A stretch of 10,097 nucleotides of DNA from JACPAP01 sp035287045 (lineage in GTDB: Bacteria > Gemmatimonadota > Gemmatimonadetes > Gemmatimonadales > GWC2-71-9), in contig DATECF010000140.1 of assembly GCA_035287045.1 (NCBI GenBank), positions 1-10,097 on the forward strand, in the 5' to 3' direction. A model generated the notes under the pieces. That model made no database searches and was not told where the DNA came from. It was given only the letters and a program-made list of their open reading frames with translations. The position numbers were made by a program, and so were the translations under genes. Positions 1-7,653 of this stretch are shown here, in pieces; position 1 is the stretch's first letter, and each line of letters opens with the position of its first letter.

Positions 1-1749
1 GGTCGGTCGCTCGGCGAGTTCCTCGCCCCCGCCGTGCGTCCGCTGTTCGGTGATTATCTGGCGCGGATCGGGGCCAACGGCATGGACGCCGGCCTCATGC
101 GCGTGACGACCCTGGCCGGCGAGGAGCGCGTCTGGGAGTACCGCAACACGCTGGTGCGGGAGCCCGCTCGCGACCCGTACGTCCTGGCCCACGCCCGCGA
201 TGCCACGGAGCGCCAGTTGGCCGAGGAGGCCCTGCGCCGCTCGGAACGGAGTTACCGGACGCTGGTGGAGCGGGCCACCTACGGCATCTACCGTTCCACC
301 CCGGACGGGAGGTTGATGGCGGTCAATCCTGCCCTGGTCCGCATGCTGGGGTACGGCTCCGAAGCCGAGTTGCTGGCGGTGGACCTGGCCCGCGACGTCT
401 ACCAGAACCCGGAGGAGCGCCGCCAGTTGATCCAGACCCACGGCGACGCACCCTACGTGGAGGGCGTCGAGGCGGATTGGAAGCGCAAGGACGGCACGCC
501 GCTGCGGGTGCGACTGAGCGGCACCGCGGTGCGCGGCGAGACGGGGACGCTGGAAGCGTTCGAGATGATTGTGGAAAACGTGACCGAGCAGCATACGCTC
601 GAAGCCCAGCTGCGGCAGGCCCAGAAGATGGAAGCGGTGGGGCAGCTGACCGGCGGCATCGCGCACGATTTCAACAACCTGTTGACCGTGATCCTCGCGA
701 ACGCCGACCTGATCGCCAAGTCGCTGCCCCCGGACGCCACCGAGCTGCGCGCCGATATCGAGGATCTCCAGGGCGCCGCGCGGCGGGGCGCCGCCATGGT
801 GCGGAAGCTCCTGGCGTTCAGCCGCCGCGAGGAGCTGCGCCTGCGCCCGGTGGAGCTGCCGCGACTGGTGGGCGATCTCACGGGCATGTTGCGGCGTTTG
901 GTGCCCGAGCACATCGCCCTGGAGACGCAGGCGTCGGCGCCCGTCGCCCCGGTGCTGGTGGACCCGGGCGCGGTGGAGCAGATCCTCTTGAACCTGGTCA
1001 CCAACGCGCGGGACGCCATGCCGACGGGTGGCCGGCTCACCATCGCCATCGCCGAAGCCACCATCGACGAGAACTACCTGTTGTCGCACGGCTGGGGCGA
1101 GCCGGGCGCCTACGTGTGCCTGTCGGTCATCGATACGGGGATCGGCATGGACCCGGCCACGCTGGCCCACGTGTTCGAGCCGTTCTTCACCACCAAGCCC
1201 CCCGGCATCGGGACCGGCCTCGGCATGGCGATGGTCTACGGCCTGGTGAAGCAGCACCAGGGATTCGTTGAGGTGCGTAGCCGTCCGGGCGAGGGAACCA
1301 CCGTGCAGGTGTACCTGCCGGTGGCGTCGCCGTCGTCGGACCTTGCCTCCCAAGGGGCCAGGATCGACCTGCCGGGAGGTAGTGAGACCATTCTGCTGGT
1401 CGAAGACGAAGAGGGAATCCGCCGATCGGCCAGCCGGATACTGCGCCGGTTCGGCTACCAGGTGCTGCTCGCCGCGGACGGTGAGGAGGCCCTGTCCGTT
1501 TATCGGCGGCACCGGGCGGACATTCACCTGGTGATCTCCGACGTGGTCATGCCCAGGCTGGGCGGCGCCCAGCTGTATCAGGCGGTGCATCGCGATCCCG
1601 ACCCGCCCAAGTTCATCCTCACCAGCGGCTATGCCGCGCGGGACGTCGGCGATCGCGCCGTGCTGGACCGCGCGGGCCCCCTGCTCCAGAAACCCTGGAC
1701 GGTGGACGACCTGCTGCACCGGGTACGGGACGCGCTGGACGGGGGGTGA
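1..1749 (+). CDS. Hybrid sensor histidine kinase (PAS-PAS-HisKA-HATPase-REC), 5' partial
   Basis: The reading frame is open to base 1 and its first codons (GRSLGEFLAPAVRPLFGDYL) already look like the inside of a PAS domain. The true start is therefore upstream, and the GTG at 34 is probably an internal Val. Counting that Val as residue 1, a partial PAS ends near 57, and a second PAS spans about 69-190 (SYRTLVERATYGIYR, later VENVTEQ). A HisKA domain follows with the H box GGIAHDFNNLL and phospho-acceptor His211. The ATPase domain has the N box LLNLVTNARDAM (Asn324), G1 DTGIGMD (367-373), F box FEPFFTTK (381-388) and G2 GTGLGMAM (393-400). A C-terminal receiver (451-569) has the acidic cluster EDEE (457-460), phospho-acceptor Asp503 in ISDVVMP and Lys553 in QKPW. 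All catalytic residues are present, so it should autophosphorylate and pass phosphate to its own receiver. No transmembrane segment is visible in this part, so it may be soluble. The receiver has no output domain, and no partner regulator or phosphotransfer protein lies nearby. The signal sensed is unknown. Confidence 0.95.
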   Translation, partial: GRSLGEFLAPAVRPLFGDYLARIGANGMDAGLMRVTTLAGEERVWEYRNTLVREPARDPYVLAHARDATERQLAEEALRRSERSYRTLVERATYGIYRSTPDGRLMAVNPALVRMLGYGSEAELLAVDLARDVYQNPEERRQLIQTHGDAPYVEGVEADWKRKDGTPLRVRLSGTAVRGETGTLEAFEMIVENVTEQHTLEAQLRQAQKMEAVGQLTGGIAHDFNNLLTVILANADLIAKSLPPDATELRADIEDLQGAARRGAAMVRKLLAFSRREELRLRPVELPRLVGDLTGMLRRLVPEHIALETQASAPVAPVLVDPGAVEQILLNLVTNARDAMPTGGRLTIAIAEATIDENYLLSHGWGEPGAYVCLSVIDTGIGMDPATLAHVFEPFFTTKPPGIGTGLGMAMVYGLVKQHQGFVEVRSRPGEGTTVQVYLPVASPSSDLASQGARIDLPGGSETILLVEDEEGIRRSASRILRRFGYQVLLAADGEEALSVYRRHRADIHLVISDVVMPRLGGAQLYQAVHRDPDPPKFILTSGYAARDVGDRAVLDRAGPLLQKPWTVDDLLHRVRDALDGG

Positions 1750-1818
1750 GCCGAAGACCCTCCCCTGCCGCTCCCACCACCCACGAGTGCATCTTTCCTC
1801 CCGGAGCGCCAGCAAAAT

Positions 1819-1864
1819 GTGAGACGTGAGAAGTGAGACGCCCTTCTCACGTCTCACCTCTCAC
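1819..1864. repeat. Strand-flipping heptamer array with a perfect 15-bp stem
   Basis: Three direct 7-nt units (GTGAGAC 1819-1825, GTGAGAA 1826-1832, GTGAGAC 1833-1839) are followed by GCCC and then three units in the opposite orientation (TTCTCAC 1844-1850, GTCTCAC 1851-1857, CTCTCAC 1858-1864). Bases 1819-1833 are the exact reverse complement of 1843-1857, leaving a 9-nt loop. It lies 69 bp after the kinase stop and 27 bp before the P5C dehydrogenase start. No T-run follows, so it is not a standard intrinsic terminator. The rest of the 1750-1891 gap shows nothing else beyond the ribosome-binding site at 1876. Confidence 0.9.
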
Positions 1865-1875
1865 GCCTTACCGTC

Positions 1876-1881
1876 GAGGAG
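1876..1881 (+). promoter_or_regulatory. Ribosome-binding site of the P5C dehydrogenase gene
   Basis: GAGGAG lies 10 nt before the ATG at 1892 and decides the start. It favours this ATG over the in-frame GTG at 1826, which falls inside the heptamer array and would add 22 residues unlike the family. Confidence 0.75.
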
Positions 1882-1891
1882 TCCCGTCTTC

Positions 1892-3520
1892 ATGAATGGC
1901 ACCATCCAGATCCCCATCCCGATCAACGAGCCGGTGCACTCGTACGCCCCGGGCACGCCGGAGCGACGCGCCCTCAAGACGCGCCTCGCGGAGTTGGCGT
2001 CCGAGCGTATCGAGATTCCCCTGATCATCGGCGGCAAGGAGGTGCGCACCGGACGGACCTGCGACACGGTCATGCCGCATCATCACGCGCACGTGCTGGG
2101 CACCTGGCACAAGGCCGGCAAGGATGAGGTGACCGAGGCCATCGGCGCGGCCGCGCGGGCGCACAAGGAATGGGCATCCTGGTCGTTCGAGGACCGCGCC
2201 GCGGTGCTGCTCAAGGCCGCCGAGCTGCTGGCGACGTCCTGGCGGTCCACCATCAACGGCGCCACCATGCTGTGCCAGAGCAAGACCGCGTTCCAGGCGG
2301 AGATTGACGCCGCCTGCGAGCTGGTGGACTTCTACCGGTTCAACGCGCACTACGCCGAGCGGCTGTACGAAGACCAGCCGTTGTCGGTGGGCGGCGTGTG
2401 GAACCGGCTGGACTACCGGCCGCTCGAAGGCTTCGTGTACGCCGTGACCCCGTTCAACTTCACCTCCATCGCCGGCAACCTCCCGACGGCGCCGGCGCTC
2501 ATGGGGAACACGGTCATCTGGAAGCCGGCCAGCGTCACGGCCTACACCGGCTACTACCTCATGCGGCTGCTCGAAGCCGCGGGCTTGCCGCCCGGGGTGA
2601 TCAACTTCATCCCGGGAGACTCGAGCGCGGTCAGTCAGGTGGCGCTCAACCACCCCGACCTGGCCGGCATCCACTTCACCGGCTCCACGGAAGTCTTCCA
2701 GATGATGTGGCGGACCGTGGGGGAGAATATCCAGCGCTATCACGGGTACCCCCGGCTGGTGGGTGAGACCGGCGGCAAGGATTTCATCGTCGCCCACCCC
2801 AGCGCCGATCCCGCCGCGCTGGTCACGGCCATCGTCCGGGGTGGCTTCGAGTATCAGGGACAGAAATGCAGCGCGGTCTCCCGCGTGTACGTGCCCGATA
2901 CCCTGTGGCGGACCATCAAAGACGATCTCTTGGGGCAGACCTCCGGCCTCGCCATGGGCGACGTGGCCGACTTCCGAAACTTCATGGGAGCGGTCATCGA
3001 CCGGGGGGCGTTCAACAAGATCGCGGCGTACATCGAGGAGGCGCGGAACGCGTCGGACGCGTCCATCCTGGTGGGCGGGGAGGTGGACGATGCCACCGGG
3101 TACTTCATCCGGCCCACGATCATCGAAGCCAAGCGGCCCGACTACCGCACCATGTGCGAGGAGATCTTCGGCCCCGTGGTGACGCTGTACGTGTACCCCG
3201 AGCGCCAGTGGGCGGAGACCCTGACGCTGGTGGACGCGACCTCGCCATACGCGCTCACGGGCGCGGTGTTCGCGAATGACCGCCGGGCGTTGCGCGAGGC
3301 CAACGAGGCGCTCCGGTTCGCGGCGGGCAACTTCTACATCAATGACAAACCCACCGGCGCCGTGGTGGGCCAGCAGCCGTTCGGCGGCGCCAGGGCCAGC
3401 GGGACCAACGATAAAGCCGGCTCCATGCTCAACCTGCTGCGCTGGGTGTCGGCGAGGACCATTAAAGAGAACTTCGTGCCGCCCACGGAGTACCGGTATC
3501 CGTTCATGGTCGAGGAGTAA
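1892..3520 (+). CDS. L-glutamate gamma-semialdehyde (1-pyrroline-5-carboxylate) dehydrogenase, ALDH4 type
   Basis: This NAD-dependent aldehyde dehydrogenase oxidises glutamate semialdehyde, the open form of pyrroline-5-carboxylate, to glutamate. That is the second step of proline catabolism, and it acts in the cytosol. The 542-aa protein has the family landmarks: the Asn189 region TPFNFTSIAGN, the cofactor-site segment MGNTVIWKPASVTAY, catalytic-base Glu292 in LVGETGGKD and nucleophile Cys326 in YQGQKCSA. It also has EEIFGPVVTLYVYPE and the C-terminal signature VGQQPFGGARASGTNDKAGS. The overall pattern and the standalone length match the eukaryotic ALDH4A1-like form rather than the dehydrogenase half of a bifunctional PutA. 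The ATG at 1892 is chosen because of the GAGGAG site before it. No proline dehydrogenase gene is visible in this window, so that partner must be elsewhere. The heme O synthase gene follows after 54 bp and may be co-transcribed, though without an obvious functional link. Confidence 0.95.
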   Translation: MNGTIQIPIPINEPVHSYAPGTPERRALKTRLAELASERIEIPLIIGGKEVRTGRTCDTVMPHHHAHVLGTWHKAGKDEVTEAIGAAARAHKEWASWSFEDRAAVLLKAAELLATSWRSTINGATMLCQSKTAFQAEIDAACELVDFYRFNAHYAERLYEDQPLSVGGVWNRLDYRPLEGFVYAVTPFNFTSIAGNLPTAPALMGNTVIWKPASVTAYTGYYLMRLLEAAGLPPGVINFIPGDSSAVSQVALNHPDLAGIHFTGSTEVFQMMWRTVGENIQRYHGYPRLVGETGGKDFIVAHPSADPAALVTAIVRGGFEYQGQKCSAVSRVYVPDTLWRTIKDDLLGQTSGLAMGDVADFRNFMGAVIDRGAFNKIAAYIEEARNASDASILVGGEVDDATGYFIRPTIIEAKRPDYRTMCEEIFGPVVTLYVYPERQWAETLTLVDATSPYALTGAVFANDRRALREANEALRFAAGNFYINDKPTGAVVGQQPFGGARASGTNDKAGSMLNLLRWVSARTIKENFVPPTEYRYPFMVEE

Positions 3521-3574
3521 GGTCGCCGGGGGCCTTGCGGGGCAGAGCCGCATGGCCCTGATTTGTGGCTTCCC

Positions 3575-4453
3575 ATGACGGTCCTCGCCCTCCCCCGGAC
3601 CACCGCCGCCGACTTCCTGGCACTCGGGAAGCCACGCATCGTGGCGTTTATTGTCGTCACGGTCGTGGCCGGGTTCTTGCTCGCCCCAGGATCCGGCGCC
3701 GGAGGGCTGGCGTTGATGCACGCCGTCATCGGGACCACCCTGGTGGCGGCCGGGACCAACGCCCTGAACCAACTGTGGGAGCGCGACGTGGACGCCCTGA
3801 TGCGCCGCACCGAGCGGCGTCCGTTGGCGGCCGGCCGCCTGAGTGCCGTCGCTGGGGGGGCCTTTGGATGGAGCATGGGCGCGGGCGGTATCGCCTGGCT
3901 CGCCTGGTTCACCAACGAAACCACCGCGGCCATCGCGGCGGTTACGCTCATCTCCTACGTGTTCCTGTACACGCCCCTCAAGCGCCGGAGCACCCTCTCC
4001 ACGCTGGTCGGGGCGGTACCCGGTGCCCTGCCCATCGTGGGAGGCTGGACCGCGGGCGGCGGGGAACTGGGGGCCGGGGCGTGGGTCCTGTTCTGGATCA
4101 TGTTTCTGTGGCAGCTGCCGCACTTCCTCGCGTTGTCCTGGATCTACCGCGAAGACTACCGGCGGGCGGGACTCCGGATGCTCTCCGTGACCGACGGGGA
4201 CGGGACGGAGACCTTCCGGCAGGCGTCGCTCTACGCGCTGGCACTGTTCCCGGTCAGCCTGGTGCCCACCGTCCTTGGTGTGTCCGGAACGGCGTACTTC
4301 GTGGGTGCGGTTCTCCTCTCAGGCTGGCTCGTGGCGGTGAGCCTGCATGCGGCCCGGGTCCGCTCCCCCAAGAGCGCCGGGCGGCTGTTTGCCGCGGCGA
4401 ACCTGTACCTGCCGGTCTTGTTGCTGTTGATGGTGCTCAATCGCGCAGCATAA
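3575..4453 (+). CDS. ctaB: Protoheme IX farnesyltransferase (heme O synthase)
   Basis: This UbiA-superfamily membrane prenyltransferase attaches farnesyl diphosphate to heme b, giving heme O. Heme O is used by bo-type oxidases or converted to heme A. The 292-aa protein is strongly hydrophobic, with about seven to nine likely membrane helices. The first Asp-rich motif spans roughly Asn62-Asp73 and runs on into RRTERRPLAAGRL (NQLWERDVDALMRRTERRPL includes Asp71 and Asp73). The second is the WQLPHFLALSW segment followed by YREDYRRAGLRMLSV, which is typical of CyoE/CtaB and separates it from ubiquinone-type UbiA enzymes. The ATG at 3575 is preferred because the next residues lead straight to the conserved LGKPRIV entry to helix 1. 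An in-frame TTG at 3563 would add only four residues. No good Shine-Dalgarno is visible for either start, which fits translation linked to the gene upstream. No oxidase subunit or heme A synthase gene is in the window. Confidence 0.95.
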   Translation: MTVLALPRTTAADFLALGKPRIVAFIVVTVVAGFLLAPGSGAGGLALMHAVIGTTLVAAGTNALNQLWERDVDALMRRTERRPLAAGRLSAVAGGAFGWSMGAGGIAWLAWFTNETTAAIAAVTLISYVFLYTPLKRRSTLSTLVGAVPGALPIVGGWTAGGGELGAGAWVLFWIMFLWQLPHFLALSWIYREDYRRAGLRMLSVTDGDGTETFRQASLYALALFPVSLVPTVLGVSGTAYFVGAVLLSGWLVAVSLHAARVRSPKSAGRLFAAANLYLPVLLLLMVLNRAA

Positions 4454-4523
4454 GGCGGCAGGGGCGGGAGACTGTGACCTCCGACCTTGACGGGAGCCCT
4501 GCACCGTATGAGCTTCGAGGTCC

Positions 4524-6272
4524 ATGTTCTTGTCATATAGAGGCTTAGGCGCCCGCTGGGCGGCCTGGTCCGGCGCAATGAGCCTGATGCTGCTCAGCGC
4601 GGGATGTGAGCCCACGAGCATCACGGACGCCCGAGACCAACTCCAGCGCGGGCCAACGCGTGACGTCGGGTTTGACATCCCGATCCTGCGCGACACCTTC
4701 ACCATCGGAGATCTCCTCGACTCCGCGGCCATCGCGAACGGCACGATCGATACGATGACGCTCCCGAGCGGCGTGTTGGCGGTCGCGCTCAGCCCGCGGC
4801 TGGTCAATGTCGGCGTGGGCAGCAGGCTCCGGTTCGATAACGTCAGCCTGGCCGTTTTTCAGGTCACTGTTCCGGCCGGGGCCGGTCCCGGGACCGTGAG
4901 TGCCAGTGGGAGCTACCCCGTTCTTTCCGGTGAGCCGCGGTTGCTGGCGGTGGACACCATCGAGGTGGCGAGCGGCGCCCTCACCTTCGTCACGCGGAAT
5001 GAGCTGCCCGGATCGCTGTCATACACTTTGACGCTCAAGGGCTTCCGCACTGCTATGGGCGTGGATTCGCTGACGCAGAGTGGAATCGCCCCGGCCGCGC
5101 CGGGCGACGGGTCGTTTACCACCGACACGCTGACGTTCAACCTCGCGAACGTCAGGATCACGCCGGCGTCGGCCGGCGCCATCCTGACGGGGAGCGCGAA
5201 CCTTGCCGGGGTGACCACCGCCACGCTTGATGTGATCCAGAGCGGTACCGGGACCATCGTGGTGCAGCGGCTCTCGGGGTCGCTGGATCCGGCGCAGACC
5301 CCGGAGCTGACCGTCGTCACGGAGGATTCCGTGGAGATCCCCGCGTCCGATGTGGATTTCGGGGACTTCAACGACGCCGTCCGCGACGCGCGGTTGAACG
5401 ACGCGCGGATCCAGCTCACGGTGACGAACTCATCCCAGGCGCCCCTGGAGTTCAGCAGCTTCACGCTGGGGGTGGTCCAGCTCACCGCCGGCGGGCAGGT
5501 TCCCCGCGATGGGAGCGGCAATCCGGTCTATCAGACCGACTCCCTCGGCGCGATCACGGTGGCGGTAGCGGATTCGGGGCAGACGACGCTGACGGTGGCC
5601 CGGGGCGCTACCAAGACAGTCACCCTGCAGGCCGCGCGGCTGGTGGACCGCATCGCGGACCTGGCGCTGGCGCAGCCGTCGAAACGGGCCGGCGTGATCG
5701 GCGAAGGCAGCGTGACGGTAGGCGACGGGAATCCCAGCAGTGTCATTGCTTCCGACTTCGTGCAAATGACCGTCGGGGTGATCGTGCCGCTCGACTTCAC
5801 CATCCCTGTGGCCGGGTTGACGGTGGACACGGTGTTCGTCCAGGAAGGCCGCAACCTCATTTCGGCCGACGCGGACGACATGGCCCAGCGGGTTCAGGCC
5901 GCCATTGCCAGGGCCGTCGTCACCAACGGAACGCCGTTCGGCGTTCAGGTGGTGAGCGCCCTGGTCCCCGGCTCGTTCCCGAGCATCTCGGTGGACAGCG
6001 CGCTCAAGCGGACCGATGCCGCCACGCTCGACACAATCCAGGTCTCCGCCGCCACGGTGGACGGGCAGGGCCTGGTGACGCAGCCGGTGACGAGCACGGA
6101 CAGCACCAGCCTCACCGGGCAAGAAGTGAAGGTGACGTTCGGACTGAACTTCACGGTAGCCGTGCGGGTGCGCCTCTTGCCGGCCGCCGGCGCGCGAGGG
6201 GCCCTGAGGTCCAGCGACCGAGTGATCCTCAACGCCTCGGCGGGCGTGCGGGTCCGGACGGGAGGAAGCTGA
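4524..6272 (+). CDS. Predicted beta-rich envelope lipoprotein, function unknown
   Basis: I do not recognise a named family for this 582-aa protein. The N-terminus has basic residues (Arg6, Arg11), a hydrophobic stretch and LMLLSAGCEP, which reads as a lipobox with Cys28, though Ser at -3 is not the usual Leu/Val. A lipid-anchored, periplasm- or surface-facing protein is therefore likely but not certain. The mature part is rich in Thr, Ser, Val and Asp with alternating polar/hydrophobic strands. It has almost no Cys and no enzyme motif. A segment near residues 295-320 (RIQLTVTNSSQAPLEFSSFT) resembles the strand pattern of LEA14/WHy-like or Ig-like domains, which is a weak resemblance only. The protein ends in a strand-rich region with ILNASAGVRVRTGGS. 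Its stop is one base before the GTG of the beta-barrel gene, so the two are almost certainly translated together and may work as a pair. GAGG at 4517-4520 is only 3 nt from the ATG, so the start is less secure; the ATG at 4578 is an alternative but would leave almost no basic n-region. Confidence 0.72.
   Translation: MFLSYRGLGARWAAWSGAMSLMLLSAGCEPTSITDARDQLQRGPTRDVGFDIPILRDTFTIGDLLDSAAIANGTIDTMTLPSGVLAVALSPRLVNVGVGSRLRFDNVSLAVFQVTVPAGAGPGTVSASGSYPVLSGEPRLLAVDTIEVASGALTFVTRNELPGSLSYTLTLKGFRTAMGVDSLTQSGIAPAAPGDGSFTTDTLTFNLANVRITPASAGAILTGSANLAGVTTATLDVIQSGTGTIVVQRLSGSLDPAQTPELTVVTEDSVEIPASDVDFGDFNDAVRDARLNDARIQLTVTNSSQAPLEFSSFTLGVVQLTAGGQVPRDGSGNPVYQTDSLGAITVAVADSGQTTLTVARGATKTVTLQAARLVDRIADLALAQPSKRAGVIGEGSVTVGDGNPSSVIASDFVQMTVGVIVPLDFTIPVAGLTVDTVFVQEGRNLISADADDMAQRVQAAIARAVVTNGTPFGVQVVSALVPGSFPSISVDSALKRTDAATLDTIQVSAATVDGQGLVTQPVTSTDSTSLTGQEVKVTFGLNFTVAVRVRLLPAAGARGALRSSDRVILNASAGVRVRTGGS
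6261..6266 (+). promoter_or_regulatory. Ribosome-binding site of the beta-barrel gene, inside the preceding ORF
   Basis: GGAGGA lies 7 nt before the GTG at 6274 and within the last codons of the lipoprotein gene, whose TGA is at 6270-6272. It supports the GTG start and points to translational coupling. Confidence 0.8.
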
Positions 6273-6273
6273 C

Positions 6274-7596
6274 GTGAGATCGCTTCGCATCGCCCTCGCT
6301 TCGCTCCTGCTGGCGACCGGAGCGCTTACGGCACAGGCAGTGCCCGAAGGCTCGCCGGCGGCGAAGGTAGATCGAGGGTATCGCCGAACGCCGACGTTCC
6401 GGCTCGACCCGTTCCGCCACGCCATGATCCCCCACTGGGGCTTCGTCTTCTCCGCGGGCGCGAGCGTGGAGAACAACACGCTCTCGTTCGCAGATGTCCG
6501 GGCGCTCTTGTACCTCAAGTGCGGACCGGTCGGCAATTTCGGCTTCGCAGACCTGTGCGATGGGCCGGATAGCCTGCTCACCGGCGACATGCTGGATGCT
6601 CTGGGCTTGATCCCCGAGGGCAGCGGCCTCAAGGTGAGCGGCGGCGGAGAGGGCGGTTTCTACCTCGGCGGCCCGTTGGGCGGGCACCTGAGCCTCGGGC
6701 TCTCCCTGCAGGGACGGGGCTATGGCGCCGGCCACCTGGACGACAGTTTCGTGTCGCTCGCCCGGGACGGGAACGGCGCGCTGCAGGATTTTTCGTTGGG
6801 GGATTCCAGGGGGGCCGCGCTCGCTACCGCGGAAATCGGTGCCCACACAGTCCTGCGGTTCAGCTCGCTCGGCTCGGAGGACGGGCCGGATCTGAGCTTG
6901 GGCTTCGGCGGGCGCTACATCCGCCCGATCTACTTGGTGCGGGCGTTCTCCACCCTGGCGAACGGCGGCGCCATCCGGGTCACTGGCGACACGATCGCGG
7001 CCAGTGTGGGCGTCAGGATCGAGCAAACGGACTCCGCCATCAACCCGACGAGCGGCAAGGGCAGCATCGCCGGCGATTTTCTGGTCCGGCTTTCCTGGCC
7101 TACGTCCGGGTTCGCGTTGGAGGCGATGGTCGCGAACCTCGGCAAGGTCACGGTCACGGGCGTCGGCATTCGCTCGGACACGCTGCAGATCGCGACCACC
7201 ACCATCACCGACGTTGGCGACGCGCTGGACAGCTTCAACCTCGACTCCGCGAAGATCACCCAAGACGTCCAGATTACGCTGCCGCGTATCGTCCGGTTCA
7301 CGGCGAGCGCGTGGGCCAACCGGTTCTTGCAGCTCGACGTCAGCGCCACGATGCCCGTGACCGGCGACTTCGCGTCCCCACTGGCCGTGGACGTGGGCAC
7401 CACGTGGCGCCTGATCCGCACCATCCCGCTTCGCGCCGGCGTCGTGCTGGGGGGCAACCAGGGAATCGGCTTTACCAGCAGCCTCGCGATCGAGGGGCGG
7501 AACATGTTCTTTCAGGTCATGGGGCAATCGCTGGGAGGGTTGTTCGGGAACGCAACCGGCGTGGGAGCCAGGCTGGAGCTGGGGACGTTTTTCTAG
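6274..7596 (+). CDS. Predicted outer-membrane beta-barrel protein, function unknown
   Basis: The 440-aa protein begins with a classical signal peptide (MRSLRIALASLLLATGALTAQA) with a likely signal peptidase I site after TAQA, residue 22. The mature chain is a series of amphipathic strands rich in Gly and aromatics, such as GGFYLGGPLGGHLSLGLSLQ, DLSLGFGGRYIRPIYLV and GFALEAMVANLGKVTV. It ends in ARLELGTFF, and a terminal Phe is the usual BAM recognition feature of outer-membrane barrels. A low-aromatic insert around 285-330 (DTLQIATTTITDVGDALDSF) could be a loop or plug. The overall style recalls the large uncharacterised barrel families of Bacteroidota-like phyla, but I cannot assign one with confidence. 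GTG is the start, backed by GGAGGA 7 nt upstream. The gene is coupled to the predicted lipoprotein before it, which suggests a barrel-lipoprotein complex. Transport of a hydrophobic or small solute is possible but unsupported by any specific residue. Confidence 0.75.
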   Translation: MRSLRIALASLLLATGALTAQAVPEGSPAAKVDRGYRRTPTFRLDPFRHAMIPHWGFVFSAGASVENNTLSFADVRALLYLKCGPVGNFGFADLCDGPDSLLTGDMLDALGLIPEGSGLKVSGGGEGGFYLGGPLGGHLSLGLSLQGRGYGAGHLDDSFVSLARDGNGALQDFSLGDSRGAALATAEIGAHTVLRFSSLGSEDGPDLSLGFGGRYIRPIYLVRAFSTLANGGAIRVTGDTIAASVGVRIEQTDSAINPTSGKGSIAGDFLVRLSWPTSGFALEAMVANLGKVTVTGVGIRSDTLQIATTTITDVGDALDSFNLDSAKITQDVQITLPRIVRFTASAWANRFLQLDVSATMPVTGDFASPLAVDVGTTWRLIRTIPLRAGVVLGGNQGIGFTSSLAIEGRNMFFQVMGQSLGGLFGNATGVGARLELGTFF

Positions 7597-7653
7597 GCGG
7601 ATAGAGCGGATAGGCGCCTCGTTCTTGGTTATGTTGCCCGTCCCGGAGAACCC

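Noticed and set aside
1741..1765. A possible intrinsic terminator after the hybrid kinase (G-run pairing with CCCTCCCC)
   Set aside because: The stem needs a wobble or mismatch, the G-run is coding, and no T-run follows.
1826..1891. An extended P5C dehydrogenase start at GTG 1826
   Set aside because: The extra 22 codons are translated from the repeat array, and the ATG at 1892 has a good ribosome-binding site.
1868..4123. A 751-aa open frame on the - strand across P5C dehydrogenase and heme O synthase
   Set aside because: It is antisense to two certain genes, has the low-complexity Arg/Gly/His/Pro composition expected of a high-GC shadow frame, and shows no domain.
3565..4548. A 327-aa open frame on the + strand overlapping heme O synthase
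   Set aside because: It lies out of frame with the conserved prenyltransferase motifs and is Arg/Gly-rich, as expected for a shadow.
6229..7527. A 432-aa open frame on the - strand across the beta-barrel gene
   Set aside because: Its composition is that of a shadow frame, and the + strand frame has a signal peptide, ribosome site and barrel C-terminus.
7597..7613. Two copies of GCGGATAG 9 nt apart after the beta-barrel gene
   Set aside because: Only two units and no inverted partner, so it is too short to call an array, though it could be a remnant of one. The rest of the 57-bp gap shows nothing but the ribosome site of the next gene.
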